From Montifringilla adamsi (Eukaryota > Chordata > Aves > Passeriformes > Passeridae): 64,000 nucleotides of DNA. A program made the position numbers and the translations under genes. Position 1 is the stretch's first letter; each line of letters opens with the position of its first letter. The stretch covers positions 7,386,900 through 7,450,899 of the forward strand of contig JAGGNK010008226.1 of NCBI GenBank assembly GCA_017590115.1. The letters are read 5' to 3'. The notes beneath the pieces are model-generated. The model was given only the letters and a program-made list of their open reading frames with translations. It did no database searches and had not been told where the DNA came from. Positions 1 through 11,065 of the stretch are shown piece after piece.

Positions 1-1089
1 TCTCTTTGCACAAAGGCTGATCACAATAATTTTAAAATTTGCCTGTGTTCCTTACAAAGACTGTGTCTCCCTGAAAGGATTTCCTGCAAGCCTTAGAAGG
101 AGGAAAAACCATTTTAAGTGTGCTCAGTGGAGATGAATGGTTTGAAAAGCTTGGCTGATTTCTTGGCATTCAGGAAAACCAGAAGCCCCTTCCCTTGCAC
201 AGGCAAACACTCACACGTTTACTGGTAAATGGGCAGAATTTGGGAGCCTCTGGAGTTAGGGTAAAGGTACAGAGAACATCTCGATGAGGTAAAAGGAGAA
301 GTAATTTAATTGTCTAACTCCTTCTGTGCTCGAGAATATCAGACAGATGGGGAGGATAAAACAAGGAGCTCAATAATTAATTTTCATGTTCCTCACTAGT
401 GGGACCTCTTTAATCCCTGTTCCTGTGATTATAGAGAAAGGTTGGATTCTGAAGTTTCACTCATTAGCTACGTGTTGTATGAAAATACCTGTATTTTCAA
501 AAGGAATAGTGACAAGAATGAAAAATTTCTGCTATTAGAAATATCTTGGTGTCAGGGACTTTTGTGAAAGAACAAAAACTCTCTGATTCCCTCAGATAAA
601 TAATGAAACAGATGGTTGTTGGGGGGTTAAAGGTCAAACCTTCCCTGTTGACTAAAACACAAGGTTGACTTAAAAGATTTCCCGAAGTTATTCAAGATGC
701 AGCACATCAGCCTGTGTCTCCTGCCTCCTAATGAAATGGTGTGGGCTTCCTTAAAAACACCATTCCAGGGGCTCCCTGCAGGAATTCCAGCACCCATTCC
801 AGCTCCAGACTGAGCCCCTGCAAACTGCATCTCTAATACAGGATATCAGTGAATAATTAGGTGGATTTGTCCAGGGATATAGGTTAGGAAAAGGCTAAAT
901 AACAATATTTAATCCATTTTCTAAGCAAACCACTCGCTTCTCACCTGAAACAGGAGTTGATAAAGTCACCAGGAAAACCTGGGAAGTTCTCAGAAAAATT
1001 ATCAATGAGGCAAATTGGGAAAATGGGAAGAAAACAAATAAATGCTGTGTGTGGGGTTGAGCCTCTGCATTCATGAGCAGGCTCCTGTT
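1..1089. other. Unique AT-rich sequence, no gene seen
   Basis: No repeat, exon or RNA gene is recognised. Stop codons are frequent in all frames and no open frame exceeds about 70 codons. Composition is ordinary for avian non-coding DNA. Confidence 0.6.
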
Positions 1090-1310
1090 AAAGGAGATCA
1101 GGGCATTTTTAAAGCAGCCCAGCTAAAGAGACAGATGCTGGAACTCGGATGATTCGACACAATTTGAGCGCAAATTGTCCAATCAGTCAAACCCACAAAC
1201 ACTTCAAGGTAATTTTGGTAAATCCCTATTGTGATCTAATTTCTTATTAAGGAGAATAAAGCAGGCTGCCATTGTAATTCATCAGCCCCTTGCACTGCAG
1301 AGCGAAGGCT
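1090..1310. promoter_or_regulatory. Candidate conserved non-coding element
   Basis: This is a low-CpG, motif-dense stretch with homeodomain-type TTATTAA, an ACAAT/ATTGT dyad and a CCAAT box followed by CAG. It contains no repeat and no coding potential. The call rests only on composition and motif density; conservation was not tested. Ordinary unique DNA is the alternative. Confidence 0.25.
1159..1178. other. Perfect 8+8 bp inverted repeat with 4 nt loop
   Basis: ACAATTTG and CAAATTGT form a perfect dyad around AGCG, and a CCAAT motif starts two bases later. It could be a dimeric transcription-factor site (SOX or POU-like half-sites) or chance. There is no terminator context, so a regulatory reading is the only functional one that fits. 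Confidence 0.3.
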
Positions 1311-2035
1311 GGAGTTCATTTCATGCTTTTCTCTGCAAAAAATAGAATTCAATTTCTGGAATTACCAACAACAACCTTTGACTGAATTTCTACATTATTT
1401 TTTTTTTTATTTTGATAAATAGAATTTAAAACTAGGAAAAAAAAATGTAGCTGAAATCTGAGGAGGCCATTGAGATCCGAGCTGATATAAGGACCAAATC
1501 CATGGGTGTTATGGAGGAACTTTCAAGGTTCAGAGCAGAGGACACGTTTTGTTTCTCCAGAGAGCACTGCTGTGGTGCAGAGCTGAGAGGTGGCACATTA
1601 AATGTCCCTTGTCTGCATCAGTGCTGCCTTCCTGGACAAAATCAAGCATCACTTCCTCATCCAGAGCTGGACCTGGCTCGCACAGCCCTCCCCAGCCAAC
1701 TCTGCAGGCTCCTGCACCTTGAGGGGCTGTTCCCACAACAAGGGGAACCCGTGAGCATTTGGGCTGCAGGGTCTTGAAGGGTGGAAAAGACACAGGGTGG
1801 GAAACTCTTTTCATACTGTGGGAAATGTCGTTTTTCTGTGGAAATTTTCTGTCATGACGAAAGGCAGCTGAAGGAAAAATCAGCCTGGTTTCCTACAACA
1901 ATCAGTCTGAGGGCCAAGAAGAGTTTTAGGGTCAAGTGCCTCCTCCAAGCTGGACAAAGCTTTGTGCAATTCCCCCCTCTCCTCTAGGACTCTCTTTACA
2001 CCAGAACTACTCCCTCCAGGCATTGTACAGCAGGA
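1311..2035. other. Unique sequence, no gene seen
   Basis: It contains an interrupted T-run near 1400 and an A-run near 1435. The short open frames on both strands between about 1500 and 1990 have no recognisable product and overlap each other in antisense, as chance frames do. Confidence 0.55.
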
Positions 2036-2180
2036 TAAATTCCCCAATCCTGGAAGTGTTTGAGGCCAGGTTGGATGAGGCTGGGACCAACCTGGTCTGG
2101 AGGAAGTTGTCCCTGCCCCTGGGACTGGGTGATATTTAAAATTCCTTCCAACCCAGGCTTTTCTGTGGTGATTCTATGAA
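2036..2180 (+). mobile_element. CR1 LINE 3' end fragment
   Basis: The sequence follows the CR1 3' untranslated consensus: CCTGGAAGTGTTTGAGGCC, then GGTTGGATGAGGCTGGGACC, a 'CCCTGCCCCTGGGACTGG' stretch, 'TTCCTTCCAACCCAGGC', and the terminal GATTCTATGAA tail. It is severely 5'-truncated, as most avian CR1 copies are, and keeps no reverse-transcriptase sequence, so it is a dead copy. The octamer tail at the right fixes the orientation. Confidence 0.9.
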
Positions 2181-5035
2181 CACCAGTGTGGAAAATGCCT
2201 TGTGTGAGTGCACCCAGGTGTGTCCATGAGTGTGCAAGAACATTTCCTTCTGCTTGCACACCTTCCCTCCCCACGTCCCCGTTCTGTGTCCCCGCTGCCA
2301 CCTCCAATGTTACAAAAGCCCCACTCACAGCAGCAGCCACGGGAATGCAGTAAGTAAGACAAATAACAACCTCTTATGTGGTAATTTGCAAATAAAAGTT
2401 CATTTTCCTTTCAAGGAGGAGCACAGCCCTGTGTGTGTGAGAGAGCAGAGAGGGAATTCCACATCTCTGCTGCCACAGGGACGAGGGATGTGCAGCCACA
2501 AGTCGACCTGATTTTATTTTATTTTATTTTTTTTTTTGTCCAAATACAAAATGACCTGTTAGAGCATCCCAGGGAGAATATGAATTAGCCCAGGTCAATA
2601 GGAGGTCAAATAGACAGGGTCCTAAAATCCCTTTACTACTTTGTAGTATCTTATGCTAATTCAGTTCCCTTCTCTGTGATAAACAAAGCCAGTTGAAAGT
2701 AGATAGCATCACACAGTGATGGGTCCCAAAGCTACAATTTAATACAAATCTAGTAATTCCATTATACAACACATCCAGTTCATTTAGAGGCAACGAATAC
2801 TTAAGAAGGTCCAGGATTGAAATGCCTCAGCTGATACTTAAAAAATATAAATAATCCAGTAAAATTTCATTTGTCACATAAACCTAATAGCCGTGTGTGA
2901 CAGAAATGCTGCCTGTCCTTTCAAACATTTCTTAAATGCAATTCATAGGTCCCAAGTCCTTTTACACCAGTATTGCAGGGGTTTAGGCAAGTAATCAGCA
3001 GAAACAAAATAAAAAAAAAAAAATCCTCACTGTTTTCTCTTTGCAAAAGGAGATGTTCTAAGGGTCCAATGAGAATTGCTGAATTAATAAAGCTGAACCT
3101 CTCACGGTGTTTTACAGGTGATGCTTTTCACCTTGGAAGGATTTTGCGAGGACACGGCGCCTGTGGGGCAGAGGAGAGGAGGGCGGTGAGAGCCAGGAGC
3201 AGCAGGACACTCTTGGGAAGAGCCTCTGCCTCCAATTTTTTGTCTCCAGTTTTAACAGGGATGCAGAGCCCGAGCTGGAGCAGGAACCTCCCGGGCCGGT
3301 GCTTTGCAGGTAACCGAGAGCAGCCAAGGTAAAACTGCCTTGCGAATTATCGGGATTGTCATGGAAATGCCTAAAATCAGGTAGGAGAGTCACACGTCTC
3401 CAAAAGGAGATCAGAAAGCAGTTCCTGGGAAATAAAGAGGTGTGAACAGCCCAAGACTCAATGCTGCTGACCTATCTGTTTTCTAAGACAGCACTTAGGG
3501 CAGGAAAATGAATGAAAAGAGAGGTGGTGATTTAACCTCAAAAAACTCTCTAAAGTAAGTGTCTAAATTAAGGACATGAACTTCCCAAAGCCTGACAAGG
3601 AAATTCCAGTGAAGGGAGACTGTCTTCTCCCATTTTCCCATTCTACTGGTGTTTTTTCAGGCCACAGGAAGATTTTTCTTTGCTTGTCGTTGTTTCAATC
3701 AATTTTAGCAACTTCTAAACTTCTAAGAGCTGGGAGATAATTAAAAGGAGATTGGGGAGGAGGATGGATTTCCCTGGGCCATTCTTCTTGGAGGTGCAGT
3801 GTTTTGGGGAGTTGGGTTTTTGTTTTTTGTTTGGGGTTTTTTTTTTTTTTTCCCCCACGAACAGAATAGGACTGCTGGAATAAATACATTCCTTGAGCTT
3901 TTATTGTGGTATTAGCCTCATTGCATGGTTGAGACCAGAGAAAGATGGCAAAAACTCACATACTGCTAGCAACAGCTAAAGTTTTCTTTGTTAAAGAGCA
4001 TTTTAAAAACTTTCTAGCCAATATCTAAACCAAGCCTAAAACTCCAGTTATTGTTTCATGTCCTTGTTTACCATACTATTGTAATTTTTTTCTACTTTCA
4101 GACTTGGTAGCTATAGCTAGTTCTAATTTCTCTGCTCTTTCTGTTGCTAAGGTTTTCTGTTTCTCTTCTGTTTCCCAACTTTCTGAAAATCTTCTTACCT
4201 TTACCATTTCCCACAGTGCAGCATTCCAGCCCTTTTCTGTCCTTCCAAGGTTTGGTCAGGGCTGCTGGGGCCAGCTCTGAGTTCAGGAGGAGTTTTGGCC
4301 CTGGGGAATCCAAATACAGATGGGGACTGGGCAGCAGCACCCCAGGAGGAGGAGGACACTCCTGGGAAGGGTTTTGCAACTTGGAAGGAAATTTGCTGCT
4401 GCTGAATTGAGGGGTTTTTTTTGCTGTTTTTGGTGTCTACTTGACATCCTCTTTCCAGGTGAGCGCCTGTGACCTTTTCACACGTCCTGGCTGAACTCCT
4501 GTCCTGTCCTCCAACCCTCTTTGTGTGAGATCTGGGCAGTCAATAGATCAGTGGTGTCAGATGCCAGCTGGGTTTTTATTAATTACATCATCATCTGGGT
4601 GAGATGTGCTTTTGGAGGGGTAATAACACTTTTTGTAATGATCCCAAAGCTCGGCTGTGATTAAGAGCTTTTGGAAAGTCTGGCTGAAGGCACATTAAGG
4701 AAAAAGTTGCAAACTTTTGTTTTTCTTTCATGCTGCAAATGAAACAATCAAAGCTCAGGTGAATGAAGTTGGATTGGTGTCACCTGGAGCCATAAAGGAA
4801 TAGTTTAATCTGTCAGATGTCTTATTTTTTTAGGTGGCAGTGCACTCTGTCTGCAGCCAAAATTTAATGGTAGAATTCCTGAGTTATGTCATGGTCTGTG
4901 TTTCAGATTTTGGGCAAAATAAAGTGTTTGCTTCAGGAAAAGCAATTTTTAAATTAGAGATTAATTTTTTAATAGACTTTCACTTTAAATAATGCTTCAC
5001 ATACATAATTCTTGCTTTTCTCTGTGGCCTTACAG
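2181..5035. other. Unique sequence with low-complexity runs, no gene seen
   Basis: Simple-sequence runs include an ATTTT/T tract at about 2513-2538, an A-run at about 3011-3023 and a T-run near 3838-3852. The 3100-3330 part is slightly CpG-richer and has an open frame on each strand, but neither resembles a known protein. A fused CAG/GTGAGC motif lies at 4456-4464. Confidence 0.5.
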
Positions 5036-5144
5036 AAAGCACACTCCAGTCCTAAATATTTAGAAGTTTCAAAGACAAATGAAGAAAATTTCAGCATTGC
5101 AGATTCTCTACTCTCACAGATTCCTTCATCCAGCCAAAGAGAAG
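5036..5144 (+). other. Exon-like segment, unconfirmed
   Basis: A pyrimidine tract ending CTTACAG (to 5035) precedes a 109 nt open stretch that ends GAAG followed by GTTATT. Read in phase 0 it encodes a hydrophilic peptide rich in Ser, Glu, Asn and Lys, with no stop. I do not recognise the peptide. The donor is weak (GTTATT), the length is not a multiple of three, and no partner exon with matching phase is evident. It could be a coding exon, a lncRNA exon or coincidence. Confidence 0.15.
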
Positions 5145-6759
5145 GTTATTTTATGATTTCTCTGATGTTTTATGGGTTTTTCCCCCTGTGCAATATCCCA
5201 AGTACTCAGAGTTCACCACTGCTCTTTACTTTTACCAGTTCTTGTTGCATCACCAAAAAAACCCCAGGAGGTTCTGACTGGGAAAATGCTGAGGATAAAA
5301 TGCTGCCCAAATGAAATGAATCCATTCAAATCTTGTTTTCTTTCTCTAAGCTACCTCGTATTTGAAGGAGGTTTAGGCTGTGCTGCAGGAACAACCAGGT
5401 TGTTACAACTGGACCAAATATGAACAGTTCAACAGCTGGTCTGAACTTGAATTAAATTGTGTTGAGCACAAATTTCAGAGTTTAGTCTCAGGATCAATGC
5501 CAAGTGAAAGAAATGATGCATTAAATAGTAGATTCTTATTTTCTCTCATGTTCTTTTGGTGTGCATTCCAGAAAGGAATCCTGCAAGATCCTCCAGCTTC
5601 CTCAGCTGAGTTTAACTGAACTAAATAAAGAGTAGCCAGGAGGATTTAATTTTTTTTTTTTGTGGGTTTTGAGCTTTTTTACATACCAAATTATGATACA
5701 TTTTATATATTCTGTTCCTACACACCCAGTATTTATCCCTGCAGTTCACATTGGTGAGGTTCAGGGAGTTCCTGCCCCACTGAAGCCTGGGGGAAGAACA
5801 AGATGTTTCTTTCCCTGGATGAATTGGATCTTCCACGACTTCTCAGAGTACAAAACCAGCCAAAAAATTCACATCTTCTTCCACCTAGCTTTGCTTGCAG
5901 CATCTCCCCAAACTGTGTAGCCAAGGAGTCAGATGGGAAAATAGCAGTGAACACGTGGTGCTGTAAGGCTGCTCTCAAAGCTCAGCTTTTCCTTAGGCTT
6001 AACTCTTCCAGGAGCAACAGAGAGCAGCTCTGAGCAGCTCAGCTGCAGCCTGAACTTTGCACTCAAGACAAATTATCATTATTTCAGCCCTTCTTCAATC
6101 TCTACATAAAATTAGTTTCTTTCCTGAGCGCCTCTTTCCTTTAATTTTTTTTCTCTCTCCTGACAATCTTGCTTAGAAAAAGGGTTGGGGGGAAGAGCTG
6201 ATAGAGAGCATTTATTTGAGCTTGAAATGCTGTCCTGGCCTGGAAAAACAAGGTTTCCCTGATTTCCAAGCTTTCTACACGAGACTTTTAACGAGTCCCA
6301 TCTGGTAGTTCTTCCCATCCTGTTACATCATAAACCTTTCTGGGCAATTAACTGGTTGGGTATGAAAACACCCACACTGGGGATGGGTCAACGGGCACAT
6401 CCAGCCTCAGAACTCTGCTCAAATTGTTAAGTCTGCCTCCAAAAGAAAAAAAAAAAAACAAAAACCAGAGGATTTTCATTCTGATGGATTTGTTGGGGCA
6501 GTTGTAGGGCGTGGAGTAAACACCAAACTTTGTCTGCTCCATAAATATTGGCTGGTGGAAATGGTCAGAGCTCCTCCCTCCTCATCTTGAACTTTAAACA
6601 AATGGCAATAAATCACAACTTCTGTGTGATTGAACTTCTTGTGGCCATCAAATAATTGAGATGGTGTAAGTGACTTGAACTGTTCTTGGTTTAGAGGTAT
6701 TACTGGATTGGAAAGCAGAGTATTTTCAAAAAAGTGCAATAAATAAAAAAATAAAAGAA
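5145..6759. other. Unique sequence, no gene seen
   Basis: It holds short overlapping open frames on both strands at about 5620-6030 without recognisable product, a T-run near 5648-5660 and an A-run near 6446-6458. No repeat family is recognised. Confidence 0.55.
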
Positions 6760-6803
6760 ATTATTATTAGTAGTATTACTATTATTATTATTATTATTAT
6801 TTT
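6760..6803. repeat. (ATT)n trinucleotide microsatellite
   Basis: Tandem ATT units, with AGT and ACT interruptions near the start, run into a further AT-rich stretch to about 6840. Likely length-variable. Confidence 0.9.
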
Positions 6804-7530
6804 CTAATTCTAATAATACTAATATTTTTTTCAAATAATATAGTGGTTGGGTCGTTGGTCAAGGTTTCTGCTTCTTTCTCTTTGTGTTTTCCCTCCCTGA
6901 TTTCCCCCTGGAGCTTTACAGGTGAGTGTTTTTCCCTGGATATTTTCCACGCTGCTTTCTGAACCAGAGCTGAGCGCTGAGCTGTGCCAGTGCCTTCAGC
7001 ACTCCTGCAAAGGGCACGGAAGCCAGGAGTGCTGTTCCCCACCTCAGGATTACTCTGCTCTGTGGTCAGGGCAGCTGCAGCCAGAGCTTCCCAGTGCAGT
7101 GGCTGTTTGCATCTCAGAGAGGCTCTGCCCCAAATCTGTGCAACACAAATCCCAAAAAGCAGCTTCCTTGCCTTTCTCCAGGTGGGAATTCCTTCTCCAA
7201 AGCCCTCCATAGTAGTGGGGGTGAAGAAGAGAGAGGTTCCCATGAAGTTTGGTGGTGCCAGAGCAGGATTTGGAATGGCTGCAGCATCCGAATATTTTAA
7301 TAAAATGTACTTAAATAAAATCCTAATGAATTTGAGGCCTGAATTTCAACAATAAAATGATGTTTAAGATTAAATATTGTGAGCTGGAGGGCCAGGCAGC
7401 CCCGTGTGCCTCGGCTCAGCTCCTTGCTGCACATGGGAAGTGAAACCAAACATTGTGAAACCAGCTCAGGTCTGAACTGTCTGCTCAAAAGAGTAACATC
7501 TCTAGTTTTTACATGAATTTTTAATTTTAG
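6804..7530. other. Unique sequence with a ratchet-type splice motif
   Basis: A pyrimidine-rich stretch (about 6865-6915) leads into TTTACAG directly followed by GTGAGT at 6922, so acceptor and donor consensus are fused with no exon between. Antisense and sense open frames of 96-148 codons cross this area, but none resembles a known family. Confidence 0.4.
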
Positions 7531-7651
7531 ATGACACCTTTGACTGGAAGTGACAGTGGAGCAGATAATTTGTGTAATTACAGCAACCAGTCATTGAGGA
7601 AGGACGGGATCTCTCCAAAGCACGTAAAACATGAGATGGATTTGATTGTGG
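7531..7651 (+). other. Exon-like segment beginning ATG, unconfirmed
   Basis: TTTTTAATTTTAG (acceptor-like, to 7530) is followed by ATG and an open frame whose first 40 codons are hydrophilic. A GTGAAC donor-like site follows at 7652. The frame stays open to a stop at about 7713, giving a 60-codon alternative reading. The product is not recognised. The acceptor pyrimidine tract is A-interrupted and therefore modest. Confidence 0.13.
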
Positions 7652-8716
7652 GTGAACCAGAGCTGCAGGAACCTCCTGGCCTAGAGGGGCATAAACCTGG
7701 AAATGTCTTTTAAAACATCACCAGATCAGCCTCTCCCTGTGCTTGGGTGAAGCAAAGTGATACATAAAGCGGAAGGAGAGGAGTTTTAATGAGTCTGAGA
7801 AGGTTTAGCCACCGCTGTAAGAGCAGAAATGCCAACGCAGCTCTGGCAGCAGATGGGGCTCCTGCAGGAGGGTGTTTAGTGTGTGAAAAAACCCATGCAA
7901 AGGGTTGGAATTAACTCTGGAATCCTGAGCAGGAAAACTGCATTCGTCATGCGCAGGACACTTAGTCCTGCTCGCTGCCCTGCTTTCAGGTCACACCTTC
8001 TCCAGAAATGCCTCTTTAATCAGCCCCCAGCCTCTGTCCACAGCACAAACTGTCCCAAAGCTGATAAATGTCCTTGTTGAAGTGACATGATTTCCTCTTG
8101 GCTCCAGATAATGTTGTGCATGACAGACAAACATGAGGGTTTCCTACAACGAATGCACAAATATGTACAAACAGAAGAAGTAGGTATTTACAAGCCAGGA
8201 CTGGAGAAATACATTTCTGAGAAGGAAATTCCCTGCAATGGTTAGAGAGTGCTGCAAGGAACAAATTCTCTCTAAATACCCTGTATAAGGAAAATAATCT
8301 TGGGGACAGTAATTTGTACATGCTTGAGAACTTGGTAATGATCCTAAAAGTCTGTTTTGGATAAATGGGAAATTTTTTGCTGCCGTTTAAAAATGTAAAA
8401 TCAAATGCAATTTTTTTTTGTTGTTGTTGCTTATATGAAGATCACAGCTAATTAGCCTTAGTTAAGTAAAGCACATCCTTTGAAAATTGGAGACAAGTTC
8501 CTTTGCCCTCTGAAGAATTGTCTGTTATTTACATTGTTAATATTAATATCCTGCAGCCTCTAAACTCGGAGTTGGTGTCATTGGAGACAGCCTGTAACAA
8601 ACAACCCAGACCTCCACTGAAATAATGACTTGAGATATTTTCTCTTTTGTTCTGCCACAAGTAGAAATAACCAGGGGTGAGTGGAGCCCGAAGTTCACAA
8701 GGTAAAACCCAGATTC
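7652..8716. other. Unique sequence, no gene seen
   Basis: It has a T-rich run near 8412-8427 and no recognised repeats or exons. Confidence 0.6.
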
Positions 8717-8777
8717 GAGGGTCATGGACTGGTTTGGGTTGGAAGGGACCTCACAAAGCACCTTGTTCCAATTGCCT
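8717..8777 (-). mobile_element. CR1 LINE 3' terminal scrap
   Basis: GGTTTGGGTTGGAAGGGACC is the antisense of the CR1 3' end, followed by a diverged ACAAAGCACCTTGTTCCAA. Only about 60 bp remain, and the octamer tail on the left has decayed. Confidence 0.85.
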
Positions 8778-10017
8778 GGAAAATCCGCAAGGAAGAATGG
8801 CAGAAAGCTCCAGAAGGAGCGGGGCCTGAAGGCAGAGATTTATACTGAGAGTTCTTGCAAATCTGATGAGTTTCCTTCTGGTTTGGAGGAGTAAATGGCT
8901 GCTGGGGTTTCACCTGGCAGGACTGGGGTCTGTGGGTGCAGGGTTGGTTCCTTGTCCTGGAGAAGTGGGATGGACTTTGTGTCCTCTGTCACCTCCTGGC
9001 TCTCAGGCTCCTGCAGGGACCAAGCCAGAGGTTTTACAGCCCTGGAGTTCAGCTCCCAAAGCAGGGCTGAGTGACAATAGTGTCAGTGCAGATCAGCTGG
9101 ATAACCATGGAAAATATTCTTGGGGGTGGTGCAGAAATGAGTGTAATTTATTAACACAGAGACGAGCACTGAAGGAAGGGGGTTTGGGGGATGAGTCAGC
9201 CAATCGTCCTGTGGGAAGGCTGCAAAAATGCTGGAATTGGCATGAAAAGCTCCTTATTATGTGAGGTTTGCTGGTGCTTGATGATTTTGGTAAAGTACAA
9301 ACACTTTGTAAACCTGGGTGTGAACATGGGAGGACACAGAGAGCTGAGTGTCTGTGGCTGGAGTCAAACTAAGGACAGGAGAGAGGTTTCTGGCTGCCCA
9401 ACCTGAATATCCAGGATGTTCACCAATGCTGAGGCTTTCCAGATGGAACCCAGAGATGCCAGCAGCCTTAAAAAAAAATAAATCATTTAACAAAAAAATC
9501 CCCTCGCTGTCTTCTTTACTGAACTATCTGGACTGAAAATAAATATTGCCCGCAAAAAAAATTAATTATTTACTGATAATATGTGCTTAAAAAATGAAGG
9601 CCACATATCAGTTATATGCAATTTCATTAGGCTTTAGTATGTTCTATACAGGTTTGATAGGTTTAGTGTTCAGGTCCCAGTTTCTGAACTCTGTAGGAGA
9701 TTTGGAAGCCCCTGTCCCATTAATTAGGGTGAGAACTGAGCACCCAGAGCCCCAAACTCACTTTGAAATCCTCTGCCTGAGCACATCTTTCTCCTCAGTG
9801 TTCACAAGGTTGAATAGAAGCAAAGTTTCTGGGATATGATAATTTTGTGCTGGAATAAATCTTGTATAAGTTAAAATCCCTGGAAGCTCCAAGGTAGTAG
9901 GAGTTTGGTACTGGGGAATCTTTAACAAGATCACTGAAGAGATTACTGGTTCAATAAATGGAGATTTTTATCTGGGCTCCTTTGAGACAAAGAAGACACC
10001 AGGGGACTAGAGAGAAG
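8778..10017. other. Unique sequence, no gene seen
   Basis: An open frame of 132 codons at about 8866-9264 has no recognisable domains and no splice context. The 9530-9620 part is A/T-rich. Nothing else stands out. Confidence 0.55.
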
Positions 10018-10245
10018 TAAATACAGCCCCAGTTTGGAGGGGAGCAGGAAAAAAAGGACTGGGAAAAGCAGCCAGGATATAACAGACCAGCACATCTGAC
10101 CTTGGTGCTAGGCAGAGCTCTAGAAACATTAATAAAGGATGAGATCACGAAACATCTGGAGAAATAAACCAGTCAGCGTGGTTTCATAAAGGGGAAATCC
10201 TGTCTGACAAACCAGGGGGAGTTTTTTAGGCAGATAATGTGGAAA
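10018..10245 (+). mobile_element. CR1 LINE internal fragment
   Basis: This aligns by eye with the CR1 region upstream of the 3' end, equivalent to the usual 'aactacaggccagtcagtctcacct ... catggctt.acaaagggcaaatcctg.ctgacaaa' order. Here the landmarks read AACAGACCAGCACATCTGACC, GTGGTTTCATAAAGGGGAAA and CCTGTCTGACAAACC. It is an old, diverged copy with no intact reading frame. Confidence 0.65.
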
Positions 10246-10397
10246 GCAGGCATGGGTGAGAATGTTGGGCTTATTCTGTCTTTTTTGGGCTCAGGGCACT
10301 CTAAAAGGACTGATCAGGGATCTGGGGTGTGGGTTGGAGTGATGTTGGTGTAAGAGGGAGGGATGAGAGGTGCAGGTGGAGGCAGGAGAAATCCCCA
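10246..10397. other. Short spacer between CR1 pieces
   Basis: GC-richer sequence with GGGATGAG-type runs. It may be a decayed part of the same CR1 as its neighbours, but it cannot be aligned with confidence. Confidence 0.4.
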
Positions 10398-10510
10398 GCT
10401 GATTTCCTCACGGGAAGGGTTAAACTTGGGCAGGGCTGCCCAGGGAGGTTTGGAGTCCCCATCCCTGGAGGTGTCCAAGGAGTGGCACTCGGTGCTCTGG
10501 GCTGTGAGGA
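10398..10510 (+). mobile_element. CR1 LINE 3' region, left half of split copy
   Basis: CAGGGCTGCCCAGGGAGG, then GGAGTCCCCATCCCTGGAGG, then GTGTCCAAGG and GTGGCACTC is the standard CR1 order. The element stops at about 10510, before the terminal section, which reappears about 460 bp downstream. Confidence 0.85.
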
Positions 10511-10971
10511 ATAAGTTTGTAAAAAATTCTCAAAACTTCACCAAAAACTCACGTAGTATACATCTGTATAGAAACTTTGAGATAAGAAATGCTGACTTAG
10601 AAATACCATAAAATGAGACAAACATTACTGAGAAAGAAATGAAGCTAAAAACAAGTTTCAAAGAGTCGATTTACAAATAAGACTAAATACTTTGGAGAAA
10701 TGGACCTATAAAAAATACATTGTAGTAAGGCCCACGAAAAATAATTTTAAATAATTAGGTTTAAAACATTTGCAATATAGTATAACAAAAACTGATAAAC
10801 CAAAAAACACCTATAATTAAAAAATATCTTGTAATTGTAATAGTGTAAATTATACCATCTGTATTATCTCACCCTTCAAAAAATAAAATAAAAATAAAAA
10901 CTAAAAGTAAAATAAAATTTTTAGAAGACCTCTCAGTTACCCCATCTCTAAGTAAAAAAAAAAACCCTAAT
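10511..10971. other. AT-rich insertion of unknown type inside CR1
   Basis: About 460 bp of strongly AT-rich, stop-laden sequence separates two halves of one CR1 3' end. Its right part is A-rich (AAAATAAAATAAAAATAAAA near 10881). I recognise no LTR, no terminal inverted repeat and no rRNA or tRNA. The CR1 sequence on the two sides partly overlaps (CACTCGGTGCTC before, CACTGCGCTGCT after), which fits an old target duplication. A mitochondrial origin was considered but no mitochondrial gene could be matched. Confidence 0.45.
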
Positions 10972-11065
10972 CCAGCACTGCGCTGCTGACAAGGTGGGGA
11001 TGGGGCACAGCTTGGACTCTGCGGTTTGGGAGGGTTTTTCCAGCCCTAATCCTGTGATCCTGAGG
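10972..11065 (+). mobile_element. CR1 LINE 3' end, right half of split copy
   Basis: GCTGACAAGGTGGGGATGGG, then TTGGACTCTG, GTTTTTCCAGCCCTAAT and CCTGTGATCCTGAG give the terminal CR1 section and tail, in the same orientation as the left half. It completes the element interrupted at 10511. Confidence 0.85.

Noticed and set aside
10511..10971. Nuclear mitochondrial DNA copy
   Set aside because: The composition is suggestive, but I could not match any mitochondrial rRNA, tRNA or coding segment by eye.
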